A DNA stretch of 6,191 bases, taken from contig SKPS01000283.1 in the NCBI GenBank assembly GCA_007119395.1, positions 1 to 6,191 on the forward strand, written 5' to 3'. Made by a program: the position numbers and the translations under genes. The stretch comes from Lentimicrobiaceae bacterium (GTDB lineage Bacteria > Bacteroidota > Bacteroidia > Bacteroidales > SKPS01). Below, piece after piece: positions 1 to 6,161 of this stretch (position 1 is the stretch's first letter; every line of letters begins with the position of its first letter). A model generated the notes under the pieces. It was not told the DNA's origin, did not search any database, and saw only the letters and a program-made list of their open reading frames with translations.

Positions 1-1
1 C

Positions 2-1105
2 AATGGCAGGGATCTTTGCAACCTGGTGGCCAATTTCAACCAACGGTGGGAATATCCAGCCAGGGTTCGTTATTACGAAAGGAGTGTACTCCGTTTCGAC
101 CACAGAGTGGGTTTCAGGATCAAAGGGAAATGCAGCCGACAGATGCCGATGAAGTCGATCGGCCTTTATTGGCGTGGGCAATATGGCCACAGCTCTCTCA
201 ACCATCAGGTATTCCCTGACCTCGAACTGGCAAGGTTCAAGCGCCTCTTTCTACGCAATTCGGGTAACGACTTTGGCAAAACACACCTCAAGGATGGCTC
301 CATCGCCACCATCCACAAAGACTACTCCAACGTCGACGTGCAGGCATACCTCCCCTGTGTGGTATATCTGAACGACGATTACTGGGGTATTCACAACATC
401 AGAGAGATGATCACCCCGCGCCACTTCCAATACCATTACGGTGTAAACCCCGATGGCGTTGACCTGCTCGAAGGATCTGAGCGATATCCGATGGCTGACG
501 ACGGGGTAACAGACGGATACATGCAAGAGGTAGTACACTTTCTGGAAAGTGTTGACATTTCGAAGGATGCTCACTACCAAACCCTGTTGTCACGAATCGA
601 CATCGAGAGCTACATCGATTTGATCATCATCAACACCTATATCATGAACACCGACTGGCCGATGGGCAATGCAAAGTGGTGGCGTGACAGAACCTCTCAG
701 GTTTACAACAGGTGGCGCTGGGTCGTGATGGATGGCGACTGGTCGATGGACCCACGTGACATCGACAGGGTGTATATCGGAGACCTCTACCGTGAGAATG
801 CAGATGACGACCGCCCTGATGGCTTTTTCCTGTTCAACCACCTGATCAACAACGAATCTTTTGTTAAAGATTTCCTGGCGCGATACAGGTTTTTTGTTGA
901 TGTGGTGTTTGCCCACGATCGTGTAGAGCGCATCATCAGAGACAATCAGCAGCGCATTGCCATGGAGTATGACAACCATCAACGCAAATGGGGGGTGATC
1001 AGTGCCAAAGATTGGGAGCGAGCGATTGAGGAGATGATAGAATTCAACGCAAAACGTGGCCTTAAGATGAGAGAAGTTCTCGACAAACTGGAGGCGGCGA
1101 GATGA
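2..1105 (+). CDS. CotH kinase family protein, C-terminal part (5' end outside window)
   Basis: The frame is open from the left edge, giving 367 visible residues, so the N-terminus is missing. A GTG at position 26 lies inside the conserved domain and is not a credible start. The sequence follows the CotH domain order: an NFNQRWEYPARV stretch, the lysine of MPMKS (codon at 152), FKRLFLRNSGNDFGKTHLKD, VVYLNDDYWGIHNIRE, HYGV..DGVDLLEG, then NTDWP (Asp codon at 653) and MDGDWSMDP (Asp codons at 731 and 737). The last two are probably the catalytic-loop and metal-binding acidic sites. Established for the family: CotH has an atypical protein-kinase fold, and Bacillus subtilis CotH phosphorylates spore-coat proteins; substrates in Bacteroidota are not known. 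Kinase activity here is inferred from retained residues. Location cannot be judged because any signal peptide would lie upstream. The stop overlaps the next gene's ATG, indicating an operon. Family assignment is firm; function is open. Confidence 0.93.
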   Translation, partial: NGRDLCNLVANFNQRWEYPARVRYYERSVLRFDHRVGFRIKGKCSRQMPMKSIGLYWRGQYGHSSLNHQVFPDLELARFKRLFLRNSGNDFGKTHLKDGSIATIHKDYSNVDVQAYLPCVVYLNDDYWGIHNIREMITPRHFQYHYGVNPDGVDLLEGSERYPMADDGVTDGYMQEVVHFLESVDISKDAHYQTLLSRIDIESYIDLIIINTYIMNTDWPMGNAKWWRDRTSQVYNRWRWVVMDGDWSMDPRDIDRVYIGDLYRENADDDRPDGFFLFNHLINNESFVKDFLARYRFFVDVVFAHDRVERIIRDNQQRIAMEYDNHQRKWGVISAKDWERAIEEMIEFNAKRGLKMREVLDKLEAAR

Positions 1106-1656
1106 GCAATAGGCAGAAGTTGTCAGTTCTTATAGTGATGCTCCTCTCGTTGCAGGTTCAGGGGCGTGAGAAACACACCCTCTTTCTCACCTACAGTCAG
1201 CACACATTCTTATATGCACCAGGCATCACCTGGATGTGTGGCGTAGGCACCGATCAAAGTGTCTTAACTCTTTACATCGGCCTTGGTGTTCATTTTCAAC
1301 AGATTGATTTTGACAGGGTGATCAACATAACCAACCAATACCGGTTTAACTTTCAACACCTGGATGCAGGGTTCGTGTACCACCTTTTTCGGTCGGGCCC
1401 CTGGGATGTGGGATTGCTGGCCGGCGCTAAGGTGTATTATGGGCCACACTATCTACCGGTAGCCACTTATCAGCAGGCAGGCCATACAATCTATTATGAT
1501 GCTTCGGGGATGCGAATTGACATGGGCGTCGACCTGGGTGTCACCACAACCTATCAAAGATTCACCGGAATGGTGAAGTTCGACACCGCCAGAAAACAAC
1601 TCAGGGCAGGCCTGGGATATCGGTTTGGCAGCATGCCTCCATCGCCAACACCATAA
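1102..1656 (+). CDS. Exported protein, probable small outer-membrane beta-barrel
   Basis: This 184-residue protein starts at an ATG that overlaps the CotH stop as ATGA, so it is probably translated by coupling. Residues 1-21 form a signal peptide: basic NRQK, then hydrophobic LSVLIVMLLSL, then a likely cut near VQG. No lipobox cysteine is visible. The mature part has short alternating hydrophobic/polar stretches rich in Tyr, Gly, Phe and Thr, for example LTLYIGLGVHF, FNFQHLDAGFVYHLF, WDVGLLAGAKVYYG, IDMGVDLGVTTTYQ and LRAGLGYRFG. These read as beta-hairpins of an outer-membrane barrel, the last resembling a closing strand ending near residue 176 before a Pro/Ser tail. About 160 mature residues would suit an 8-stranded barrel. 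I do not recognise a named family. The tight link to CotH suggests a partner or substrate of that kinase-like protein, which is inference only. Confidence is high that it is a gene and moderate for the barrel. Confidence 0.85.
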   Translation: MSNRQKLSVLIVMLLSLQVQGREKHTLFLTYSQHTFLYAPGITWMCGVGTDQSVLTLYIGLGVHFQQIDFDRVINITNQYRFNFQHLDAGFVYHLFRSGPWDVGLLAGAKVYYGPHYLPVATYQQAGHTIYYDASGMRIDMGVDLGVTTTYQRFTGMVKFDTARKQLRAGLGYRFGSMPPSPTP

Positions 1657-1684
1657 AGGTGCAGCTCACTTTATGATTTGATCG

Positions 1685-1692
1685 TATCTTTG
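1685..1692 (+). promoter_or_regulatory. Bacteroidota-type -7 promoter element (TATCTTTG)
   Basis: TATCTTTG followed by CACCC matches the Bacteroidota primary-sigma -7 consensus TAnnTTTG. No clear TTG -33 element is seen about 20 bp upstream. Transcription would begin near 1698, leaving a leader of roughly 35-40 nt before the ATG at 1735. It lies downstream of the barrel-protein stop and separates that operon from the GNAT-nitrilase gene. Confidence 0.65.
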
Positions 1693-1734
1693 CACCCATT
1701 AAACAATGAGTACGAAAAAGAAAACATCATCCAT

Positions 1735-3306
1735 ATGCCTGAGAACAGTTTTACAGACGACAGGGAGATTACGAACATCAGAATCGAGCTGCTGCAACCA
1801 GAGGATTACCCTGCGTTGAAAGAGTTGATGATTCTCTCTTACCCGGCCATGCCGGAAGATTACTGGCATGAAGATGAGATCAAGATGCTAACCAACGTGT
1901 TTCCCGAAGGACAGATTGTGATCAAGACGGATGAAGAACTGATTGCCTGTGCTTTATCCATTATTGTTGATTACGACAAGCACACTGACAACCACACCTA
2001 CCGAACCATCACCGGAGATTGCAGTTTCAGCACACACAATTCCAAAGGGGACATTCTGTATGGTATTGATATTTTCGTACATCCTGAGTACCGTGGTTTG
2101 CGTCTGGGTCGACGTTTATATGATTACAGGAAGGAGTTGTGTGAGAAACTCAATCTACGCGGGATTATGTTTGGCGGTCGCATCCCTAACTACCACAAAT
2201 ATGCTGGGGAGATGACGCCGAAGGAATATATCCAGAAGGTGAAGTACAAAGAGATCCACGACCCGGTGCTGAATTTCCAGCTCTCGAATGACTTTTACCC
2301 TTCGCGGGTGATGCGGGGCTATCTGCGTGGTGACACCCTGTCAAATGAATATGCTGTATTGCTGAAGTGGGACAACCTCTATTATGAAAAGCCCACTGAA
2401 GAGTTGTCGCCACCACGAACCATTGTGCGGCTGGGGCTGATTCAGTGGCAGATGAGAACATACTTTAACCTCGATGAGGTAATGCAACAGGCAGAGTATT
2501 TCATCAATGCCGTATCAGGGTACCAGTGCGACTTTGCCCTGTTCCCTGAGTTTTTCAATGCACCACTCATGGCAAAATACAACCACCTGGGCGAAGCCGA
2601 TGCCATTAGGGTGCTCGCTGAATATACCGAAGAGACTGTGAAAAGGTTCGCCGAATATGCTCTCTCATACAATATCAACATCATCACAGGCAGTATGCCT
2701 GAACTCATCGACGAAAACCTCTACAATGCAGGATACCTTTGTCACAGAAACGGACACATTGACAGATATGAGAAACTGCATGTGACACCTGACGAGGTGA
2801 GAGTATGGGGATTGAAGGGGGGCTCTGAGCTAAAGACCTTCGATACCGACTGCGGCAAGGTGGGCGTGTTGATCTGTTATGACTCGGAGTTCCCTGAGCT
2901 GAGTCGAATTCTGGCCGATGAAGGAATGAACATTCTGTTTGTGCCGTTCCTTACTGATACACAAAATGGATTCTCCAGGGTGCGACACTGCGCACAAGCA
3001 CGGGCCATCGAAAACGAATGCTATGTTGCCATTGCCGGCAGCGTGGGAAACCTCCCAAAAGTACACAACATGAGTATTCAATACGCCCAATCGATGGTGT
3101 TTACACCCTGTGACTTCGCATTCCCCTCTAACGGTGTGAAAGCAGAAACCACGCCCAATACCGAAATGATCCTGGTAGTAGATGTAGATACAGACCTGCT
3201 GCGCGAACTGAATAAGTTTGGCAGCGTGCAAAACCTTAACGACCGACGCACTGACCTCTACTCAATCCGCAAAAAACCCCCTTCGAAAGTAGCCAATGAT
3301 TCTTGA
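1735..3306 (+). CDS. Bifunctional GNAT N-acetyltransferase / carbon-nitrogen hydrolase (nitrilase superfamily)
   Basis: This 523-residue protein has two fused enzymatic domains. Residues about 12-165 are a GNAT domain with the acetyl-CoA pyrophosphate-binding motif R120-G-L-R-L-G125 after IDIFVHPEY. Residues about 228-505 are a nitrilase-superfamily domain that begins RLGLIQWQMR. Its triad is complete: Glu272 in LFPEFFN, Lys347 in YEKLHVTP and Cys381 in VLICYDSEFPE. A linker with FQLSNDFYP and LLKWDNLYYEKP joins them and is typical of this Bacteroidota family. The nitrilase half is expected to hydrolyse an amide bond, and the GNAT half to acetylate an amine; the physiological substrate is unknown. 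It lacks a signal peptide, so it is cytoplasmic. I chose the ATG at 1735 over an upstream in-frame TTG at 1678 because that TTG precedes the TATCTTTG promoter, and because an A-rich stretch (AAAAAGAAAA) lies upstream. It appears to be monocistronic. The domain call is firm. Confidence 0.95.
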   Translation: MPENSFTDDREITNIRIELLQPEDYPALKELMILSYPAMPEDYWHEDEIKMLTNVFPEGQIVIKTDEELIACALSIIVDYDKHTDNHTYRTITGDCSFSTHNSKGDILYGIDIFVHPEYRGLRLGRRLYDYRKELCEKLNLRGIMFGGRIPNYHKYAGEMTPKEYIQKVKYKEIHDPVLNFQLSNDFYPSRVMRGYLRGDTLSNEYAVLLKWDNLYYEKPTEELSPPRTIVRLGLIQWQMRTYFNLDEVMQQAEYFINAVSGYQCDFALFPEFFNAPLMAKYNHLGEADAIRVLAEYTEETVKRFAEYALSYNINIITGSMPELIDENLYNAGYLCHRNGHIDRYEKLHVTPDEVRVWGLKGGSELKTFDTDCGKVGVLICYDSEFPELSRILADEGMNILFVPFLTDTQNGFSRVRHCAQARAIENECYVAIAGSVGNLPKVHNMSIQYAQSMVFTPCDFAFPSNGVKAETTPNTEMILVVDVDTDLLRELNKFGSVQNLNDRRTDLYSIRKKPPSKVANDS

Positions 3307-3412
3307 TGCTGCCTTTCACATCAGATGGCAATCCCAATGGCCCGTTTTGTTAACCAACATCAAAAAAGCCATAAATAAATGTAAAGAGGCTACCCTCTGA
3401 CGACAATTAGGG

Positions 3413-3420
3413 TATATTTG
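3413..3420 (+). promoter_or_regulatory. Possible -7 promoter element (TATATTTG) for the DUF1573 gene
   Basis: TATATTTG fits TAnnTTTG and lies 71 bp before the ATG at 3492. No clear TTG -33 box is present at the expected distance, and the region is AT-rich, so a chance match is possible. A small perfect stem (AGAGG/CCTCT, 3385-3398) lies just upstream but has no T-tract and does not look like a terminator for the preceding gene. Confidence 0.4.
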
Positions 3421-3491
3421 TTGTTGTATTTTCAGTCTAAAGTATCAAACCAATTGACAAATCAAGAATAAACATTAATAAACATCACACC

Positions 3492-3905
3492 ATGAAAACT
3501 ATTCTTTCAGTCTCTTTAATGATGATGATGATGGTGGTTATGACCTCTTTCACCCCATCGACACGGTTTATGCAACAGGCAAATCCACAGTTGACATTTG
3601 AGCAACAGGTGTATGATTTTGGCACGGTCTATACCGATGATCTGCCTGACACAAAGGTTGACATTCACTTCACCAATACCGGTGGTGGGCCTCTTCTCAT
3701 TTCGGGCGTCAGGGCCTGTTGTGGCACCCGTGTGCTCGAGTGGCCACGTGAACCCGTTCTGCCCGGAGACTCAGGTACGGTGAAGGTGAACTTCAGACTG
3801 TCACCCAACCCCCAGAGCATAAGTCGAACCGTAACAATCACCTACAACCACCCCGACACCCCCAGCACCGTCTTCAGAATTATTGGCAGGGTGGTTAGCC
3901 GCTAA
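3492..3905 (+). CDS. DUF1573 domain-containing exported protein
   Basis: This 137-residue protein begins with a signal-like N-terminus: Lys2, then a hydrophobic stretch with five consecutive Met codons (3519-3533), ending near TSF or by residue 30. No lipobox is visible, so it is probably periplasmic or secreted. Residues about 33-135 match DUF1573, an immunoglobulin-like all-beta domain common in Bacteroidota: LTFEQQVYDFGTV, IHFTNTGGGPLLISGVRA, EWPREPVLPGDSGTVKVNF, SRTVTITYNHPDTP and a final FRIIGRVV strand. The usual SCGCT signature after RA is replaced here by ACCGT (Cys76-Cys77), so the second CGC cysteine is lost and a neighbouring one gained. Established: the domain is widespread, often as a single unit after a signal peptide, and has no known enzymatic activity. 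The gene stands alone between a 185-bp and a 256-bp gap. The stop overlaps a weak hairpin (GTTAG/CTAAC). Confidence 0.9.
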   Translation: MKTILSVSLMMMMMVVMTSFTPSTRFMQQANPQLTFEQQVYDFGTVYTDDLPDTKVDIHFTNTGGGPLLISGVRACCGTRVLEWPREPVLPGDSGTVKVNFRLSPNPQSISRTVTITYNHPDTPSTVFRIIGRVVSR

Positions 3906-4008
3906 CACCTATATGTAATTCCCTCTGAACAAGATGTTCGGGAGTTCCGCTTTAAGGTCTGTTCTAACGGCTGATTTATAACAGAAATAGCCATTTGACA
4001 ACAACGAG

Positions 4009-4045
4009 ATCCAGGTATACAACATCATATGCCTGGATTTTTTTT
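4009..4045 (+). terminator. Rho-independent terminator between DUF1573 and DUF389 genes
   Basis: ATCCAGGTATA (4009-4019) pairs with TATGCCTGGAT (4028-4038) over 11 bp with one G-U wobble around an 8-nt loop, followed by eight T (4038-4045). The T-tract lies only on the + strand side. It would end transcripts from the DUF1573 gene about 100 nt after its stop. If transcription of the DUF389 gene starts upstream of it, it could instead act as an attenuator. The rest of the 3906-4161 gap holds one weaker hairpin (GAAC/GTTC core, about 3924-3942) and no recognisable small gene. Confidence 0.78.
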
Positions 4046-4161
4046 CGGGAGCAAGCAACCACTTGGGGCAAACGGGTTATTCACGATCTGTTGGTGATAA
4101 AAACACAATACCCCATCATAAAGAGGAGCTTATTTTATAGAGTTTTGCAAAAAAAAGAACA

Positions 4162-5490
4162 ATGTCTGAAGTTGAACAACACAGTGGCTTGCGCCGTTTA
4201 ATCAGGTTTTTCCATCTCAACACAGAGTTGGAGAGCTTTGATTCGATTCATGAGGAGATCAGGAAGGGGATCATATTCCGGGGCACGAATCTTTGGATTT
4301 TGATGTTTGCCATCATCATTGCTTCGGTGGGTCTCAACATGAACTCTACGGCGGTAATAATTGGCGCGATGCTTATCTCTCCATTGATGGGCCCCATCAA
4401 TGGGATGGGCTACAGTATTGCCACCTACGACCTGGAGCTGTTCAGGAAGTCGCTAAAAAATTTCTCTTTTGCCGTGATTGCCAGTTTGGCTGCATCCACG
4501 TTCTATTTTGCCCTGAGTCCGGTTTCAACGGCTCATTCAGAGTTGTTGGCCAGAACGAGCCCCACCATCTACGATGTGATCATTGCACTATTTGGCGGTT
4601 TTGCCGGCATCGTAGCCATCAGCAGTCGCCTGAAAGGGAACGTGATCCCCGGGGTGGCCATTGCTACCGCCCTCATGCCCCCACTTTGTACGGCAGGGTA
4701 TGGAATCGCTACCGGACAACCCAACTTCTTCTTCGGAGCCATCTACCTCTTCACCATCAACAGCATATTCATCGCCATCGCTGCCGTATGGGTCTCACAA
4801 CTCCTGAAATTCCCTATCCGCAGAATCGTTGAAGAGAGACGAAAAAAACGAATTAACAGCATTATCTATGTTGTGATCACCATCGTGCTGCTCCCCAGTA
4901 TCTACTTTGGTTACAACCTGATCCAGCGTGAACAGTTCAGACTGAACGCCACACAATACATCTCCAATATCAGCTTCTTTGAAGGAAACTACCTGCTGGA
5001 CCACCGACTTGATGAAAAAAACCGAAAGATTCACCTTGTCTTCGGAGGCCATGCACTCAGTGAGAGCCAGCATGCCAGTATTGTACGGAAAGCAGACGAT
5101 TTTAACCTAAAGAATCCTGAAATCATTATTCAGCAAGGACTTACATTTGCCGGATACCATGATCACAGCGATGAGGTTTTTACGCTCAAAACCCAAATCA
5201 GCAGCCTGAACATGGAGCTTTTGTCGGCAGCAGCCCATCTCGACAGCATTCATCAGAGGCGTGCCATGGGTCAAACCCTGCTTGGTGAAATAAACGCCCT
5301 TTTCCCGCAGGTAAAAGGGTGTGCCGTTGCCGATGCCATGCTGTTTCATGACACACTGCCTGATCCGCTGAACTCACCAATGGTGTATGTTTCTGCAAAT
5401 CAAGATCTATCAGAAGAAGAACAGGCTAAACTCAAAGCCTGGCTCATCAAGCGGCTAAACAACAAACACCTCAGGGTGTTTTACGAATAG
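4162..5490 (+). CDS. DUF389 family integral membrane protein
   Basis: This 442-residue protein belongs to the DUF389 (uncharacterised hydrophobic domain) family. After a soluble, charged N-terminus (1-40), about seven hydrophobic segments fall near residues 43-59, 61-85, 100-119, 137-155, 160-182, 187-213 and 231-254. Hallmark motifs are present: LNMNSTAVIIGAMLISPLMGPI (residues 58-79), GGFAGIVAISSR, and VIPGVAIATALMPPLCTAGYGIA (residues 161-183), with small residues and prolines inside membrane helices. Residues 255-442 form a soluble domain with a helical, heptad-like stretch near 335-375, then alternating strand/helix to LRVFYE. It acts in the inner membrane; no transport substrate or reaction is established for the family. 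The ATG at 4162 follows an A-run (4149-4156) of the kind seen upstream of Bacteroidota starts. An imperfect -7-like TAGAGTTTTG lies at 4137-4146, too close to be persuasive. A short reading frame begins 4 bp after the stop. Confidence 0.93.
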   Translation: MSEVEQHSGLRRLIRFFHLNTELESFDSIHEEIRKGIIFRGTNLWILMFAIIIASVGLNMNSTAVIIGAMLISPLMGPINGMGYSIATYDLELFRKSLKNFSFAVIASLAASTFYFALSPVSTAHSELLARTSPTIYDVIIALFGGFAGIVAISSRLKGNVIPGVAIATALMPPLCTAGYGIATGQPNFFFGAIYLFTINSIFIAIAAVWVSQLLKFPIRRIVEERRKKRINSIIYVVITIVLLPSIYFGYNLIQREQFRLNATQYISNISFFEGNYLLDHRLDEKNRKIHLVFGGHALSESQHASIVRKADDFNLKNPEIIIQQGLTFAGYHDHSDEVFTLKTQISSLNMELLSAAAHLDSIHQRRAMGQTLLGEINALFPQVKGCAVADAMLFHDTLPDPLNSPMVYVSANQDLSEEEQAKLKAWLIKRLNNKHLRVFYE

Positions 5491-5618
5491 GCTAATGTCG
5501 TTGACCCGTTACGGGAGAGCAGTTTGTTCGTGTACCCAACCGGCTGTTTCTTGAGAAAAGCATCGCCAAAAAGGGGAAGGATCCCATCTTAGAGCAAATT
5601 GTAATACCATTGAAAAAG

Positions 5619-5843
5619 ATGCCCGATAACAAGGCGGCCCGAATGGATGTTTTGCTAACCAGACTTGCGGCAGAGGCAGGACCAGCAGGACAGGTAAGAG
5701 CGTTTACTGATTTCCGCAACGACAAGTTGTGCCTGGTGGTGGAGTTCCCTTCTCACATTTCGAAAAAGATCGAAAACCGCTCAGCTGTTATTGACCTTCT
5801 CTTTGAACAATTCGGAGACATCATCGTCGTACCACAAAGCTAA
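5619..5843 (+). CDS. Short hypothetical protein, possibly the 3' part of a frameshifted gene
   Basis: From the ATG at 5619 this frame encodes 74 residues. An alternative in-frame TTG at 5610 would add three. I do not recognise the family. The sequence looks coding: a helical start (ARMDVLLTRLAAEAG), a hydrophobic strand (KLCLVVEF), a charged helix (SKKIENRSAVIDLLFEQF) and a closing strand (DIIVVPQ). The frame remains open and protein-like upstream to 5505 (EQFVRVPNRLFLEKSIAKK) but has no ATG, GTG or TTG there. An ATG at 5495, 4 bp after the DUF389 stop, would enter this frame if one C of the CCC at 5505-5507 were removed, giving 115 residues. It may therefore be an intact short gene or a pseudogene or sequencing artefact of a longer one. 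Position suggests cotranscription with the DUF389 gene. No signal peptide or membrane segment is seen. Confidence 0.5.
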   Translation: MPDNKAARMDVLLTRLAAEAGPAGQVRAFTDFRNDKLCLVVEFPSHISKKIENRSAVIDLLFEQFGDIIVVPQS

Positions 5844-5872
5844 GAAGGTGCTTCCCTTTAAGCTCCGCTGTT

Positions 5873-6022
5873 TGATGTACTGATGTTGTTAATGTGCTGA
5901 TGTGCAAATGTGTTAATGTGCTGATGTGCTGATGTGTTAATGTGCTGATGTGCTGATGTGCTGATGTGTTAATGTGCTGATGTGCTGATGTGCAAATGTC
6001 CTGATGTGCAAATGTGCTGATG
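5873..6022. repeat. 8-bp tandem repeat array (TGATGTGC and variants)
   Basis: Sixteen consecutive 8-bp units run from 5890 to 6017, with two degenerate units before (5873-5889) and a partial one after. Counts are seven TGATGTGC, four TAATGTGC, two TGATGTGT and one each of AAATGTGT, AAATGTCC and AAATGTGC. On the + strand TGA and TAA stops recur in every frame. On the - strand the unit GCACATCA has no stop in any frame and reads as a cyclic His/Ser/Thr/Ala-rich peptide, which explains a long but unconvincing minus-strand ORF. Unit length, lack of spacers and lack of an inverted core exclude CRISPR. The region is probably non-coding, slippage-prone DNA. Confidence 0.9.
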
Positions 6023-6159
6023 GAACCGAAAATCACTTTAAAGGTTTTTGGTTCGAAGTCAATCTGAGAAAAAAATCCTCCACTAATTATACCGGGGAAT
6101 CTTTGTATGGGGTTCATCAGAGTCTGGCTTTACGGCAGCTGCTCAAAGAAGAAGTATGA
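6004..6159 (+). CDS. Weak 51-codon ORF downstream of the repeat array
   Basis: An ATG inside the last full repeats opens a 51-residue frame ending in TGA at 6157. The start and first residues come from repeat DNA, so the start is doubtful. The rest has a protein-like look, with GFWFEVNLRKKSS, then YTGESLYG and SLALRQLLKEEV at the end, and could be the tail of an older gene whose 5' part has been replaced by repeats. There is no recognisable family, no ribosome-binding feature and no promoter, and a hairpin (6023-6054) lies within it. Chance is a real alternative. Confidence 0.2.
   Translation: MCKCADGTENHFKGFWFEVNLRKKSSTNYTGESLYGVHQSLALRQLLKEEV
6023..6054. other. Imperfect inverted repeat / hairpin after the repeat array
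   Basis: GAACCGAAAA (6023-6032) pairs with TTTTTGGTTC (6045-6054) over 10 bp with one G-T wobble and a 12-nt loop that itself contains CTTTAAAG. No T-tract follows on either strand, so it is not a standard terminator. It may be a structural relic or chance in AT-rich DNA. Confidence 0.4.
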
Positions 6160-6161
6160 AT

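Noticed and set aside
590..982. 130-codon minus-strand ORF opposite CotH
   Set aside because: It is an antisense shadow of a well-conserved CotH domain with no start signals.
2830..3231. 133-codon minus-strand ORF opposite the nitrilase domain
   Set aside because: It is an antisense shadow of the catalytic region, rich in His and Cys without domain features.
3385..3398. AGAGG/CCTCT hairpin as a terminator for the GNAT-nitrilase gene
   Set aside because: The stem is only 5 bp and no T-tract follows.
3995..4021. TTGACA followed by TATACA resembling an E. coli sigma-70 promoter
   Set aside because: The spacing is only 15 bp, it lies inside the terminator stem, and Bacteroidota use a different promoter consensus.
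3995..4201. 68-codon + strand ORF across the terminator and the DUF389 start
   Set aside because: It runs through the terminator stem and T-tract and overlaps the DUF389 gene in another frame. Its sequence has no domain-like character.
4293..4832. 179-codon + strand ORF inside the DUF389 gene
   Set aside because: It is a shadow frame, rich in His, Arg, Cys and Trp. The overlapping frame carries the clear DUF389 motifs.
5873..6022. CRISPR array
   Set aside because: The units are 8 bp with no unique spacers and no cas genes nearby.
6098..6105. Possible -7 element AATCTTTG
   Set aside because: It lacks the first T of TAnnTTTG, has no -33 partner, and no credible gene follows on the + strand.
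5821..6117. Minus-strand 98-codon ORF rich in His, Thr and Ser
   Set aside because: Its middle is only the 8-bp repeat, which lacks stops on that strand in all frames. It overlaps the 3' end of the + strand frame and has no upstream signals.
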